From: Plecoglossus altivelis
Taxonomy: Eukaryota; Chordata; Actinopteri; Osmeriformes; Plecoglossidae
NCBI GenBank assembly: GCA_036571765.1
Contig: BROE01000015.1
Coordinates: 3,822,064-3,886,063 of the forward strand
Direction of reading: 5' to 3'
Length of the DNA: 64,000 bases
Shown here: piece by piece, positions 35,956-49,824 of the stretch
How the letters are laid out: the number at the start of each line of letters is the position of its first letter
Numbering within the stretch: the stretch's first letter is position 1
Notes under the pieces: model-generated
What the model was told of the DNA's origin: nothing
The model's input: only the letters and a program-made list of their open reading frames with translations
Databases searched by the model: none
Translations under genes and position numbers: made by a program

Positions 35956-37030
35956 TGAAGAAACCTTTTTTTTAAGTCAGTTTTACAATACAGCCAAATA
36001 ATCAACTCACTATTATTCATATCTTCCTTGAAAATAAGGCTTCTTTTCATGGGTTGTCAATATCACTATGTCTGTGAGATGAGACAGTTTGTTGGACATG
36101 GGAAAGAGCAGACAGTGATGTCACAACATTGGGTCCTAGGATAACACAACTCTGGTCCAAACAGCCACAGAAGCGAACATGGGCTAAGGCCTATCAGTTC
36201 TGTTCCCCTGGAAACCAGACGACAAGCCACAAGGTTTTGCATCGAAATGGGAGTGGCAGGGCCCCCTGGGCTTCCATGAAGTTCTGGCTGTTTGCAGGGA
36301 AATTGCTGAGTGGGGTTTTCGTCGAGCTTCAGTCCATACTCATCATACGACTTGCAGGACGTGTGATCGACTGTATTATCGATCAAAGAAATGTAGAAAA
36401 AAACACACATTTATAGCCTTGCCTACTTATATTTTGCCACTGTAGATTTCATTTTCAGTGTTTATGAATATTAAAGATGATGTAAGAACCGGTGCATTCC
36501 ATTGGGTGTAAATATGATCATAAGTGATTACGTTGTATTGGTTTATGCCCTCTAATAATGCTAAAGATTTGGATGGATTATAAATAGCCACATTCAAACA
36601 TTTTGGGGAAAAGAGTGTTGAGGCAGTGAAGTGTCTGCATGTGGATCTGGAACTGTAGTGATGGAATTCTTTTGGTGTACTTTGTATGTTGGGATAAGGC
36701 CCTGAAGTCAACAGATTGAAATACAAGTCCCATTTTAGCTATGTTTAGATTGTTTCTGTTCGGGAAAATATTTCAGAGTTTATAGAGACAACACAACCCT
36801 ACTTCCAGAGTAGTAAAATTACGAATTAATTAAGAATGAATTAGGCTACAATCACAAAAAGTAGAACTTTTTTTCCTATGAACTTTGAATGTAATGACAA
36901 AAATGACTTTCTTTGGAAGCCAGTGCATCAGTGCAGTATTTTCAAAGCGTGTTCCATTTGGAAATGTGTGGGGTACACACAATCCCTTTGAGTACCATGA
37001 TCCTCATTGTGCTGATAGCGGGTTTTTTCA

Positions 37031-37048
37031 GGGGGGGGGGGGGGGGGG
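37031..37048. repeat. G homopolymer (18)
   Basis: A run of 18 G followed by a GT/GGGAGGGGG stretch. The Gly-rich open frames at about 36885-37185 are products of this run. Confidence 0.95.
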
Positions 37049-39253
37049 TAGTAGTGTGGGAGGGGGTACATCCACTGGTGCATCCTCTTGTTAAATGTTG
37101 TTTTTTAATTAAGTGGAGCTCCGCACTCAGGTTTATAAAAGCTGACGTGAGGATTTTTGGACCCGACCTTTTGTTTGGAAAATGACAGTGCCCATGGTCT
37201 TCCCTGCCTTATTCACTCGCTAGGAGAGAAACAATATTTATACACATTCTGTATGTCCTACCAAGTAGCATCGTAGAGTTCTACGTTTTTAAAAGTCAAT
37301 CGATCCTTATATGGACTGCGTCTTAGGAAATCGTCTACATTTGTGATCCGTGCGGCTAATAGGGATGAACTTTCAATATGAAAAAGCAGTTTCGCTCTAT
37401 GAGTAAATCTAAATATCTTTGGGCTAGTTCTGCTGGGGCTTTGCCAAGCCAATTTAACATGTCACACAGAGGATTTAGTTTGAAAAGTTACAATTAGTGT
37501 ACTGGTGAATGGTTTGGCTCTCCGGACTGAAAGGGAACATATTTGACAATAAACATGTTCAAACAGCGGCCATTTGATTCAACTTGATTATTTTGTTGAT
37601 TTCCACTGACAGAATCCCAGTTTACCAGCCTGTTTAGTTATTTTGACGTTCGACGCCGCAGCCCATTTCGACTCTGTAGTGGTCGCTGCAGTTTAAAGCC
37701 CTTTGCCTGGGCGTTCTCAATACGGAAGTATTGGGTTTCATATATAACACAACCTTCCCCCAATCCTACCATCCAAATGGGGTGATGCAATCGTCTATCA
37801 TTCCATGATATGCATACTTTCCTCGCCACGGTTTTTGTAGCTGTACACTGTAGTTCACATAACAGCGTTTTCTTTTCTTTTTTCCAAAGACATACCTTAT
37901 CTTCGGGAAGACCGGTAGCTTGCAAACAAAGCAAAAGTTGGAATCATTTCGTCATTTGGTCACATAAGTGAGGGAGAAGTTCAAGCCTGAATGTCATCCA
38001 ATGCTAGAAACAACACGCCCTCCTCCGCAAAGGCCTCACAACCTGACTGGGACCGTTTATTTGTTAATACCATAGTTTGAATACCCTATACTTGACCCTC
38101 CCAGCAAGACTGGGTCCATCACCAGGCTGAAGCAATGAATACTGTACTATTGAATAGAAATACAGTATCGCTAATGGAATAAAGGGTTGAACATTTTGTG
38201 GTAGGAATGATATGAGGGTAGTATATCTTCATGTTGTTTTCAGAACTATAGTTCCAACTGGATACGGGTCCCACATGCTATACACAATGAATCATCTTTC
38301 CTGTTTCATTTACCTTATGAAACAGACAAGATGGCAATGGAGATTCTGAGCGTAAAAGTACAGCTCCACACCAGTGGAGAGTATCCAAGTCCCCCACATC
38401 TCTGCCAGCCCAGCGCCCCATGTGAATCCATTGTCCCCACTCAGGGGTGTCCCTTTGAGTCAGCGTGCAGAATGCAGAGTGCCTGCTTGCTCCTGGTCCT
38501 GATATTTCCTGTGCGTTCTGGTTCCTCCACCCCCGCAAGCTCCCCTCCCCCCCCTCCCTCCCCGCTGATGGAATGCTTCTCCAAACACGGCGTCCCCGCC
38601 ACCCTCCCCCCCCCCTCCCATCACCGACATGTGAGAAGAGGGTACCACCACGGTGCCAAGCGCCGCCGTGTGGGTGCTGTGTACCCAGGCCCCGCTGTCG
38701 CGAGCAGGTGCCACATTCTACTGGCGCGTGGGGTTGCGCAACCCTGAACTCCTCTCCCCCCCCTCTCCCTGCCTCCTCTAGGAGTATCTGAGGAGAGAGA
38801 CAGTTCCTCGCTCAGTTTCGCACGTCCCTACGCGTATAGTCTCTGCGGTCAGCCTCCTTCACGGACGTCGTTCCGCACCTGTGCTGTATTTCACAAAATC
38901 AAAATGGTGCCCGGCTTTTTTTTTTCTGTGTTTGTTTTGTTTAACAAACTCCGAAAGAACCATAGCTTTGGACACGTGTGGTGTTTTTGGAGATGTCGCC
39001 GTCCCGTCCCCCGTCCCCCCCCACCTCCGACCGCTACCCCTCCGCTCCTCCTGCCCCTCTTATTATGATCACTCTTCATCGTCTAACGAGATTAGGTCAC
39101 AGACCCCCATGTTTCCGCGTCGGCTGACTGACACTGATCTGGACTTTTATCACTAACTGTGACACTAAGCTCCCCCGCCGCTTTCTCCTTCAAGGAGGGC
39201 CAACGGAAACCCGGGTTCCTAATCCCTTTATTCGTGTCAAGCACTGAGGAAAA

Positions 39254-39281
39254 TGTGTGTGTGTGTGTGTGTGTGTGTGTG
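39254..39281. repeat. (TG)14 microsatellite
   Basis: Uninterrupted TG dinucleotides followed by ggggag. Confidence 0.95.
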
Positions 39282-40235
39282 GGGAGACCAGTTGAGATTG
39301 GGATTGGGCTCTATAATTAACCCCCCCCTCCATTCCCTACCCAAGCCAAGCCAACCCAATCTAACCACTTAACCAAACAAATTCTCCTCAGCCAAATAAT
39401 TATGGGACCGATATTATGAGGGGATTTTCCAGTACTTTACCCCTGCACTGCTGAGACTATCAATTTGGCTTGAGTCCCTGAGCTATCTTTTCATCATTTG
39501 GTATCAGGACCCTCTTTGCATTTTACAGAAGTGCAGAGTGCCAAGCCAGCGGTTAGCTACTGGCTTCCTTCAGTCAAGCTCTTATTTTCTTGGCCCCTTA
39601 ATATTGCTTTTATCAGAATGAGGAAAAAAAACCCTGCTCTCTCTCAATTTGAATGATTTCTTTTGTGTTTTTTTTACTGCATACATTATCTTTTGTAGTA
39701 TGTATTTATCAAGCCAAAATAAAACTTAAGAAGGACAAAAGTCAAGTATACAGGCAAGAAGATTTTTTTTTAAAGCAAATTTGTCTTTCATGGTTCATCA
39801 ACTAAGAGAACATGAGGTCATACAAAAAATAAAGAAGTAGTTACTGTATAGGGTGGGCGGTGAATCAGGCAGTAAGTGAACCAAAGAAAACCGTTTGTAT
39901 GGTGGTCTGGTGTCCCCACATTTGTCCAATATCAAGGGAACCATAGACCGGTACCCCCCACCTGTTGTTTCAGGAATTCCACTGGAAAGTCCCCCTCCGT
40001 GGGTTTACCCTTTGAGCCCAGCGCGTTCAAATGGACTGGGAGGTGTAGCCCCAAGATGAAACGTCCAAAACCCTGCCCCTCAACACAGCGCTTCTGCCCT
40101 CCTCACCCTATGCGGTCCCCGCAGTCCCATACTCTCCTTTATTGTCGGAGGAACCTGGGCAGTTCGCATTCCTGCTTTGCACACACCCTTGGTCAGTAAT
40201 CTGTCTCCAAGCGGTTCACCAAGGAAGGTGGAGCG

Positions 40236-40277
40236 CGGGGGCGGGCGGGGGCGGCTGGGGGCGGGCGGGGGCGGGGG
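40236..40277. repeat. GC-box / G-quadruplex-prone minisatellite
   Basis: Five-G and three-G runs separated by single C or short spacers (units like gggggcgggc, repeated about four times). Matches the pattern for a + strand G-quadruplex and for clustered SP/KLF GC boxes. Confidence 0.85.
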
Positions 40278-43200
40278 TTATTTCCTTGTAAAAAAAGTGC
40301 TTTGGAAGTCTGTTAAGGCGAAAGATCAGATGCACTGAAACAAATCTCATTACCTCTCGACCCGACCAACCCAAAAAAAACGAACCCCCCCATCACACCC
40401 TCTCTTTTCTATGTCTTTCTTTCATTGATGTCCTCTCAGTCAGAACTAATGTGGAGGTAGCAGGTGGTCCACGAGGCCTTGGCCAGATTCTCCCATTCAG
40501 TGCAACATCAGTTGCTTGGCCCTTGCTTCTTTGGCCCCTTTTAAAGTCCATCACTTTCACAAAGGAGCTTTTTGGATATGTTTCGCCCTCTGTGCAAGTC
40601 GACCATCATTCATTAGCGAACAAGGAGGCATGCGGAGTGTCACGTTGTAAAAATGAACAGCTCCGTTTTTATTAGCAACCAGAAGATCTAGTGTGTCGTC
40701 CATCTATCAAAGGGGAAAAGCCTGGACGCGCATCCGGGAGTAAATCCAGGACCTGCGCACGGCAGGACGTCGTGAACTCCAAATACGCTCCGTCTCGTCA
40801 AAGTGAGCAGCAGCGAAGGAGGTGGCTGGGGGGGGGGAGTTGGGATGGGTCGGGAGTGGGAGGGAGGGGGTGTGTAGGGTGAGGAAGAGGGGGTTTGGGG
40901 TGGTGGTGGTGGGTGGAGGGGGAAGGGGGGGGTTACGAGCAAGCTCCTTAAAACCCGCTCTCTGTTTGGGTACTGCAGCTGATCGCCGACCGCTCTTATG
41001 GTAAGAAAAACAACCCCGGGTGAGGACTTAGCAGATAGGGTTTCAGCGCCTCGTGAGCCTCCTCACTCAACCCTTGCACCCGGCACCCTCGGAGCCTTCT
41101 CCTCCCTCTCTCCCCGCGGTCCTCCAACCAAAATGATTTGCGTGCCAGGTCCTCTGACCCGACTGAGCTTCAAAAAACGGCAGATTGGAATATATTGCCG
41201 ATATTAAGAACAGGGAGCTATGGAGAGGGGTGAAGGGACTGGGGGGTGGGGGGATGGGGGAGGGGGTGAGGAGGTCTATGGTGTTTGTGATAGGTGAAGG
41301 ATCGTGGAGGTTTTTCCGATGGCGACCAGGCCCTTTGGTCTTTGTCGACGTCTCATCGTGCTAGTCAAGGGTAAAGACAGGAAACGTGGATATGTTTACA
41401 TCTTACACATTTGGTCATGGCCTAAAAGTGGTTATGGATTCAAAGTTTACGCTTGCTTCTAAATTCAGTTTTGTAGCTTCAAATTGGCACACATTCGCCT
41501 GCATGCTTCCAATAGAACCGTTCTGTCGACTGGAGCAGTTGTCTTTATCTTAGCATCGACTCACCTGACACACAGTAAGCCTGCTGTTGCGAAACACCCC
41601 AACTTATGATGACACGTGGGCTGTGAGTGATTTAGAGACGGATAAAATATTGCTCTTCCATGGCAAAATCATGGCTCCTTGTCGACCTCAAAACACCAAG
41701 CTTGGCATTTTACGAGAGGGGATCAGCCAGTACCAGTTACGAGCCTCAAAAAAGGACCACATCTTTATTCCCTGCCCTCTTATAAATAGTGCCTTAGCTC
41801 CGCTCTGTTAGATTTTTCGGTTGTATGTGGAAACTGGTACGTACAGTAGAAAAGCGAGTTGAGGGGGGCTTGTTTTCCTCCTCATCATCCCATCATCGAC
41901 TCCCCCCCCCATACACACACTCACACACACACACTCACACACACACTGGGGGAAGGGGTCTGTTGGTCTGAGAAGCATGCCTAACATTCTGAGCGGACAT
42001 TGTGAATGCGGTGGACACGTGGGCGGCCGAAACTCTGACTCAACTCTCGCCCACCGGGAGGGGGGGGGGGGGGGCACCCTGGCACCAGCAGGTGGACACA
42101 TCCTCGTCTTTGCCTCGGATCAAAAGATCATAGCTCTACGCCTTCTTAGGAGGCCTGCCTGAGATGCTCTTGTGGCCTCTAACAACCACCACTTCTGTAT
42201 TGCTACTTTTTCTGTCTTCTGTCACTTGCTGGTTGGTTTTGATTTATAGTTTTTTTTTATGTCACACAAATGTGTTTTATAAAAGATTGAATTACTTGAA
42301 GGCAGGATCGGTAAGTTTTGCAAAGCTAGCCGTTTTTGGCCTGCATTTGAAAGGATTCAAACCCAAATATCCCACCCCCTTCTTTCAAAGCTACTCTACA
42401 AAAGCTCATAGATTAGCTGCCTGACATCTGCTGGTAGGTAGGCAGGTAGACAGACAAATAGCCCGTTCAATCATTGCATTCCATCCTAATGTTGTCCTAT
42501 CATTAAGTTTGGGCTTAACTAAATTATGTTTTTAATACAATCCTGTAATAATGATCTTTTATATATCAAACAAAAACAGTTTTTGTTGTCAAAGCTTGGA
42601 TTTAGTAGTTGCTACCAGGATTTGAAGTTTACTTCAACAAATACGATATGCCTTTAAATTGTAGTCATTCAATGACTCCATTTTAATTTCTGATAGGGTG
42701 AACTTTTTGATGGAATTCAACATATCTACGTTCAACACCTCCGTTTCCTCCAACGGTAAGCTAGCTACCTCAGCAAGTCCCTCTCCCTATTTAGCTAGCC
42801 ACTTCAATGGGCAGAGATAGCTGCCCCAGCAAGTTGCCTCTTTGCCTGGAAATGCTCGTCATTGCCCCTGCTGGGCTCGGCCTAAACTCCCAGCGTGTGA
42901 ACGGAGCCTCGCCATGTGGCCCCCGTGGTGGATGGCAGTCTGGTCTCTGTGGTTTGTCTCTAACCCAGCGGTAGGTAGTCCTCCAGTCACTGAGGGTAAA
43001 ATGATACCATCCCCCTCTTTACCCCCCTCAGGCTAGGCCCAAGAAACCCAAGCCTCCGTTTAGCGTTCTCATCCCAGCAGGAGTGGCACTGCTGCTTTGA
43101 CATGGCCCTGCGGGGGGCCGCCGGCGAGGGGGCAGAGGTGCACTCAGGCCTGCTGCTGAGGCTCGGCGCCTGGGATAGACTCAAGCAGGAGAGCCCCTTC

Positions 43201-44830
43201 GAATCCAACCAACATGGAAGCTCCTACTCAGCTCCACGTCCACGTGGCTGATCCGGACCAAACTAAAAGGTGCCTCCGAGGTGACCCAGGCCCACAGCGA
43301 GAAGTGTGAATATCCCGTGGTTGGAGCTGAATTGGTTGTTGGAAGACTTGTGTGAACAAAAGTCTTCGCTTCTCAGTCCGACTTTCTGTTTTGCAATGGC
43401 AGAAATACTGCCACCGATACTGGCCTCTTTCTGTTTTGCTGCCTTATGCTTTTATGTGCCATTATTTCAATTATTTTCAAGGCTTGTCAGGTACTTAGAA
43501 AACCTTACTGTACTCTTCTTCAGCGGGGGCCCTGAAAAGCAAGTATCTCTTTACACTCGGTAGGCTAGATAACGGGGCCGACTTCGCTGCTGAACTTTGC
43601 TCTTGAAGACCGATAATTCAATTTCCTCTTGTTATTGTTTTTTTGCTTACCCAGTATCCAGTTGCTTCCTTGCGCGATGTCTCCCCAAATATTTTCCCTA
43701 GACTCTGTTGTGATTTATAGTCTTGTCTCTCTACAGAGGGACACTCGTACGTTGCGAGTCGCGTAGCGCTTGAGAGATGGCTTTTAGTTTGAAAGCTATT
43801 ACGTCTCTAGTGTAAGTCCAACATCGATCCATCGAATATATCATGTGGTTCTTCACTTGGTTTTTTGGGGGGAAAATGATGCGATGAACATGGCCACAAT
43901 GGTGCTTGCTGTCTTATATTTCTTCGTCCAAACAGCAGCCTGTCCAGGTGAAGTCGTTGGACATCCATCACGGCTTCTTTTCTTTGGAGGCTAGCCACCT
44001 GACCCCTTCATCTACTGGGGCGACAGGAAGGGCCATATTTTTTGGTGAGCTAGTTCTGGAAAGCTGCCCTAGAACATACAGTCACGATGTCCTTCCGGGC
44101 ATGTCCTCCCCCTGCTCCCTACTGGTCATATACAGGGTAGTGACGTAAGCGGTCTGTTCGTATGCTGATGTCGAGATGGCTTCAGGAACAAAGGATGAGT
44201 GATATGTTCTAGTGTATGACGGAGAAATAAACCCACCGTCCGGAACATGCGAGCGACACCATCGGCAGCTAACCTCACCACTGACAAATGTGGCGCGGGC
44301 ATAAAAAATGTTTCATGTCTCAAAATAAATAAATAATGACGCCAAAGGATACATTTCAATCCACTTCGACCTTTGCAAAGATCGTCAAAGCACTTTGACA
44401 TTGGGTGCTGAATATTCATACACTCACTCGTTTCAAAACAGCTGACGGGGTGAAAAAGCCTGTCGATTGGCACAACCTTTTAAGGTTGCGTCGTTTGGGT
44501 TTCTGTGAACTTGGTTGGGGTCACCCTGAGCTCTGGGAGACTGAGCACACGCTCATACAACCTGGCTGACCTTTACCTCTCAGGCAGGACTCCTAAGTGA
44601 GTCCTGCAATTCGGTGCGAGGGGCGCCGCGAGGCCTCAGGTCGCCATGCGATGTGTGCACTAGCAAGGGAGGCCGTCGACACGGCCGTGCGAGCTAGGCT
44701 TGGAGCGGGGCGGTCGGGGGTGAGGTGGGTTTTCGAGAGGAGGCGAGACCGCATGACACCATCTAGCCTCACCGCATCGCCGCCGCACTCGTGGCTGACA
44801 CTACTGTGTGGGGAGCAGTGTGTGTCCATT

Positions 44831-44852
44831 ACACACACACACACACACACAC
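44831..44852. repeat. (AC)n microsatellite
   Basis: About eleven AC units. Similar tracts lie at about 45430-45449 and 45489-45513. Confidence 0.9.
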
Positions 44853-45835
44853 TCCAGAATTCCCAAACCATATGCCTGTATGTGATCTTGTGCAGTCCTT
44901 TTTCAATTTATTCTTTATTCGGATGAAAAACCGCCAGATCTTACTTAAGGAACCCGTCTTTTTGTACTTTTCTGAAACGGAATTTCTGAAATGCACAACA
45001 ATCTAGCCATTCTTCGGTAAATACCCGCTAATTCCGTAAGAACAACTAAGAAAAGGAAAACATCATTGTTTGTGAACCCCCCTGCTTTCCATTGGCCTCT
45101 CTGTTGGAAAAAGAGATAAACTGTGTGCAGGAGTCGAGGTCTGCTGCCGCAGCCCAAAACAGTAAATCATCAGGTTAATGATGTGGAGCAACGCTAATAT
45201 TTCACCGTGTTTCGAGGATGAGACCAGAGAAATACGCTCTGAAGACTTGAGTCTGAACAAACAGCTCTCTATTTTTGGCCCAGACTAGAGATACAGGGCA
45301 AAGTGTTTGGGATTCCCTTACCTTTTGGTTACAAATAAAGCACTACCAACACCCACGCACACCATGCGTGCACTCCTGTAGTGTCACACATGTGCTACAT
45401 CATCGCAGAAACACAGAAACCCCCCCCCACACACAAACACACACACACAGTAGGAATGGAAGACGTGAACTTGCGTGCCTGAGAGGAAGACACACACACA
45501 CACACACACACACAAGCTTGGGGCCCCTGTACATGGCTGTTCTGCTGACCCACTGTGAGATAAGTGATCTCAGAGCCCCATCGGGAGCCGACATGTTTGA
45601 GCTCTGTGGGAGGCTACTTTGATGTGCTGCGCTCGGGGAGGAACGTCAGGACACCGAATCCTCATGTTTACACCCCTCGGTGAGAGAATGACATGCAGAC
45701 CACAGCCATACAGCAAGAGGGAGGGACTGGGCTGAGAGGGTGAGGGAGAGGGCGGGGAGAGCGGGAGAGGACGGGGAGGGGAAGAGAAGCGAGCGGGTAA
45801 AGATTTGAATATTCACACAAACGTTACGATGATTT

Positions 45836-45915
45836 TATCTCGCTCTCTTTCTCTGACTCGCTCTCTCTCTCTCTGAGTCTCTCTCTTTCTCACTCTCTCG
45901 GAGTCGCTCTCTGAG

Positions 45916-45946
<31 letters not shown>

Positions 45947-45985
45947 GAGTTTCTATCTCTCTCTCTGAGTGTCTCTCTCTGTCCT
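45836..45985. repeat. CT-rich microsatellite with CTGAGT interruptions
   Basis: tctctctct runs interspersed with ctgagtctctctc units, a compound simple repeat. It produces Arg/Glu/Ser-rich - strand frames. Confidence 0.9.
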
Positions 45986-48408
45986 CAGTCAAGCGATCAA
46001 CACTCGATTCCCTTCCTCTGATGACAACATCTCCCATCTCTATCGTTCTCTTCCCAGACTTGATTTGGAACAGATGGTTGCATCTAAATGCGAACCCAAA
46101 TTTGGTTTGCGGCTAATATTCCCACAACCGCCTCCACCGAATTGTGTGGTGGGCTTATCAAATATTGATGAACACCATGTTTCATTTGTTTACAGGCTGT
46201 AAGCCATGTCTAAATAGACACTAAGCTCATTATGAACATCCGAATCAAGACTGATTATATTTTTTTGTAGGGCAGTTATATAAGATTTGATTGAAAAACA
46301 GTAACTTGATTGATAGTTTAATTAGTATTTGGGGGAGATAAACGGTGCTATTGTCCTGTATTATTTCTGGCACTTTTGGGTTCGCTGTATGGATTCGTTC
46401 AGGCCTATCTCGGTGCATCACGTCAAGTATTGTTGAAGCTTGGCAACTTGCAAAGGAAACTCACCTGTCTCCAATGATTTGGCCTCAGCTCACTCCCGAT
46501 TCTACGTTGTTTATCATTTTTCTTTGCCGCGGAGACGTTCTTCACAATTGTGTGACAGGCAGGCAACAAATCCACTATGCAAGCCTTGGGGGGGAGGGGG
46601 GGGAGGAATCTGTTGATTATTAAGGAATATTGATGGTGCAAATAAACCAAATTGAGAGCAGAGCATTTGTCAGGCAGCAGGGTGCGTTTCCTGCAGTTAG
46701 CTGGTGCAGATGTGTTGGATACTTGGAACTTGTGTGAGGACTATGGTCATGCAAAACGGCTAGCCAGCCACCTCCGTAAGGCTGCTTGTCAGAGGCTGTG
46801 TGAAGGAACATGGTCGAGGGGTTTAACGTTGAGCTTTCCGTTTAGTCTGTTGTCTTGTGCGCAGATTAATTGGGCAGTAAAATAGTGTACTTTGCTGTGA
46901 CAACATAACCTAAAGGGTACCGTGTCCTGACAACGATTGGAAATAAATCTCCAAAAGTGTATTCTCAACGAGCTCCTCAAGCGAGGTCATGTTTCTGACG
47001 GTGAAAGAAACCCCCCCCCCCCCCCCCTCCAACAAACCTCAGGTCATGTCTCCATTGGCTGGTTTTTATGGATGTCTTAAGGCCTCTGCCCTGCCGTGTT
47101 CTTTAGGCATGAGTGAAACGCAATAGCCTGTAAACGGCGGCTGGTCCACCTCGGTCGCATGGGCTTTGTAGCTCCCTACTTTTTATCTTCCTCTTGTCCC
47201 TCCTCCTCCTCCGACCCCCAACATCCCCACCCCCCGCCCCTTCCCCCCCCTGCGCCACTGGACTACTGTTGCAGATGTCTAAGCAGAGCGGGCACAGCTC
47301 TAAAAGTGTCCGTGGCATGAACGCGTTTAAGTGGTAGATTCACAAGGCTCCGTGGGATCAAAGCGCGAGCCAGATAGGACTCAGCAGACTAGTCTGGAAG
47401 CGGGGGAGGGGCGGATGGGATCGGCCGGGGACGCGGCGCCGGCGACGGGGGGGGGGGGTTGGGAGAAGACAGAAAAAGCTGTTTTGCACCCCACTCTACC
47501 CAACCCCACCCCATAACAGAGCGATTTATGACGCATCCCAGGGTGGGAAACCATGTTGCCGAGAAAACAGTTTGTAGAATTCATTATTTTTATTGCCGCA
47601 GACAAACTGGACTGCAAATAAGAAACAGATTTCTCCCTGATTATTGCGAACAATGGCCACATGACAATGAGGGTGGTGGACCACACTGTCAAATAGGTTT
47701 GAAGTTGGACTTTGGCTAGAACAACAATTAATGCTTCATGCTTTGCCAGAAAAAGTCCTATTTCTATTGTTCAAATTGATCGTAAACTGGTTCAGCCAAG
47801 CCGCATTTCTCAAATGGGTACTTGAATTGTTGCCCTGTTCTTTATGGAAAAGCATCGCTGCAAAGATGCAGTAGTCGTATCCCTTAACATCTCAGCTAGC
47901 TGTGGAACCTGGACGTCCTTATACTGTGTCTGTATGACTCTGGGTTCATACTGGGAACCACATCTTTGCATGCCTGCACCCTGTCTCCCCCCTCCCATCA
48001 TCATCTACATCCGCTTACATCCACTTCTATCCATCACCTTCACCTTTGAAGATTACAATACAAAGCCTACTTATTCACCATTGTTGTCAATTGACTAATA
48101 GCGACTTCTGTAACTGGAGGCTCTAGAACGATTGGCTTTTGCCACCTTTCACTGTCTTATCTTTCTGTCCATCCCTCAAAACCACAGTCTGCAATGGTAG
48201 CACCCTCTCCAGGGCTAAGCTACGGTGTAACCATATCTGTGAATTTCTCTTTCCCTTCCGCTCTGCGTATTTCTGTAAACGTGCAAGTGAGCTGAATTTC
48301 TACCATACCTGTGGGCAGACAACAATGTGCTCATGCACGCAGACAACATTGTGACTTCCTGATATCTGGAGACGGGACAGAACATTATGGTATACAGTAA
48401 GCCCTTCC

Positions 48409-48435
48409 CGTCGCAAATAAAAAAAATTTGCGACG
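48409..48435. repeat. perfect 10-bp inverted repeat with A-rich loop
   Basis: cgtcgcaaat (48409-48418) and atttgcgacg (48426-48435) flank a seven-A loop. Contains paired CpG-rich ends. Confidence 0.9.
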
Positions 48436-48984
48436 TCATCCCGGACACCTCTAGCATAATTGTACTTGTTGCTTTTTCAAGTGCCATTGTTTCTTGAAAA
48501 ACAAGCTCTCCATCTGCCAGGAGAGAAGTCTCTATTGAGAAGTGTTGTTTTTTCAAAAGCTAATATTGTGGAAGGGTACCTCACAGTATGTGACGTGACG
48601 CAACAGGAGGAGGGATATGGAGGTAGTGACAATCCGTTAGGGGGGGGGGGTATCAGCACGTAGGGCCAACAGCTTCTCTGGCAGGGTGGCCTACCGTCTC
48701 CTGTCTGGGTCTCATTTGCAGGGGAGGTATGTGTGTGTGTGTGTGACACCAGGGCACCGTGATATTATTTTAGCTCGGCACGCTCCTAGGGGTTTAAAAT
48801 CTCCCGTTTCTTACTGTAAAAAATCCCTCAGCGCTGCGATTAGCCTACAGTTGTGAACGCACATACATGGCTTCAGACGTACACAGACAAAACGTGCACA
48901 CACACACTCACAAACACACACACACACTCTAGACTGCCAGCTCTGACAAGAAGCATGTTTGCCAGTCCGGTTTGGCGGTCTCTT

Positions 48985-49290
48985 TTCTTTTTTCCTCTCC
49001 CTCTCCCTCTCCTTCCCTCTCTCCTCTCCTCTCCCTCTCCCTTTCCCGCTCCTCTCCTCCCTCTCTCTTTCCTCTCCTGTCCCTCTCCCTTTCCCGCCCC
49101 TCTCCCTCTCTCTCTCCTCTCCTGTCCTTCTCCCTCTCTCTCTCTCCTCTCCTGTCCCTCTCCCTTTCCCGCTCCTCTCCCTCTCCCTCTCCTCTGGCTT
49201 TCCTTCTCCCTGAACCTCTCCCTCTCCTCTACCTCTACCTCTCCCCCTCCCTCTCCCTCTCCCTCTCCCTCTCCCTCTTCCTCTCCTTTA
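48985..49290. repeat. long CT-rich tract (CTCCCT units)
   Basis: About 300 bases of nearly pure pyrimidine built from ctctccctctccct and cctctcctgt units. The Ser/Leu/Pro-rich + strand and Glu/Gly/Arg-rich - strand open frames here are not genes. Confidence 0.95.
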
Positions 49291-49433
49291 ATCATTTTAT
49301 CAGGGCCGTAGGCTTCTCCTGGGAACCTGCTTGGCATTTAGCAGTCTGAGACTGCACAGGACCCCGAGGGGCTGTCCGTGCCCTGCCTGCTCGGAGCTGC
49401 CAACATTATTAGCTTCTCTCTGGCTCGCTCTCT

Positions 49434-49544
49434 TACACTCTCTCTCTCTCTCTCCCTCGCCCTCTCTCCCTTTGTGCTCCTCCTCTCTCTCTTTCTTGCT
49501 CTCCTTGCAATCTCTGACTTGTTCACTACCCTCTCTCTCCCTCC

Positions 49545-49588
<44 letters not shown>

Positions 49589-49645
49589 CTCTCTCCCTCC
49601 CTCTCCCTCTCCCTCTCTCTCTCTCTCTCTCTGCCTCGCCCTCTC
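49434..49645. repeat. second long CT-rich tract
   Basis: ctctctct and cctccctc units, with short non-repeat interruptions. Same class as the tract about 150 bases upstream. Confidence 0.95.
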
Positions 49646-49824
49646 ATCTTCTACCTCCATTGGCGCTCATCACCGCCCTCTCTACCTCTGGCTTTCTACC
49701 TGCATCTCTCTCTTTCTCTTCCCTCCCTCTTCCCTCCCTCAGTCTCCACCCCAGAGACTATCGTAGGCGGGAGGGGGGAGGTGTGCAAGGGCTGTTTGGT
49801 GTTTGGTGAGGCAGGGCGCGTCTC

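Noticed and set aside
40979..40998. Exon-like block with ctgcag before and gtaaga after
   Set aside because: Only about 20 bases, contains an in-frame stop in one phase and matches no part of LMX1B. Chance splice-like words are expected in 31 kb.
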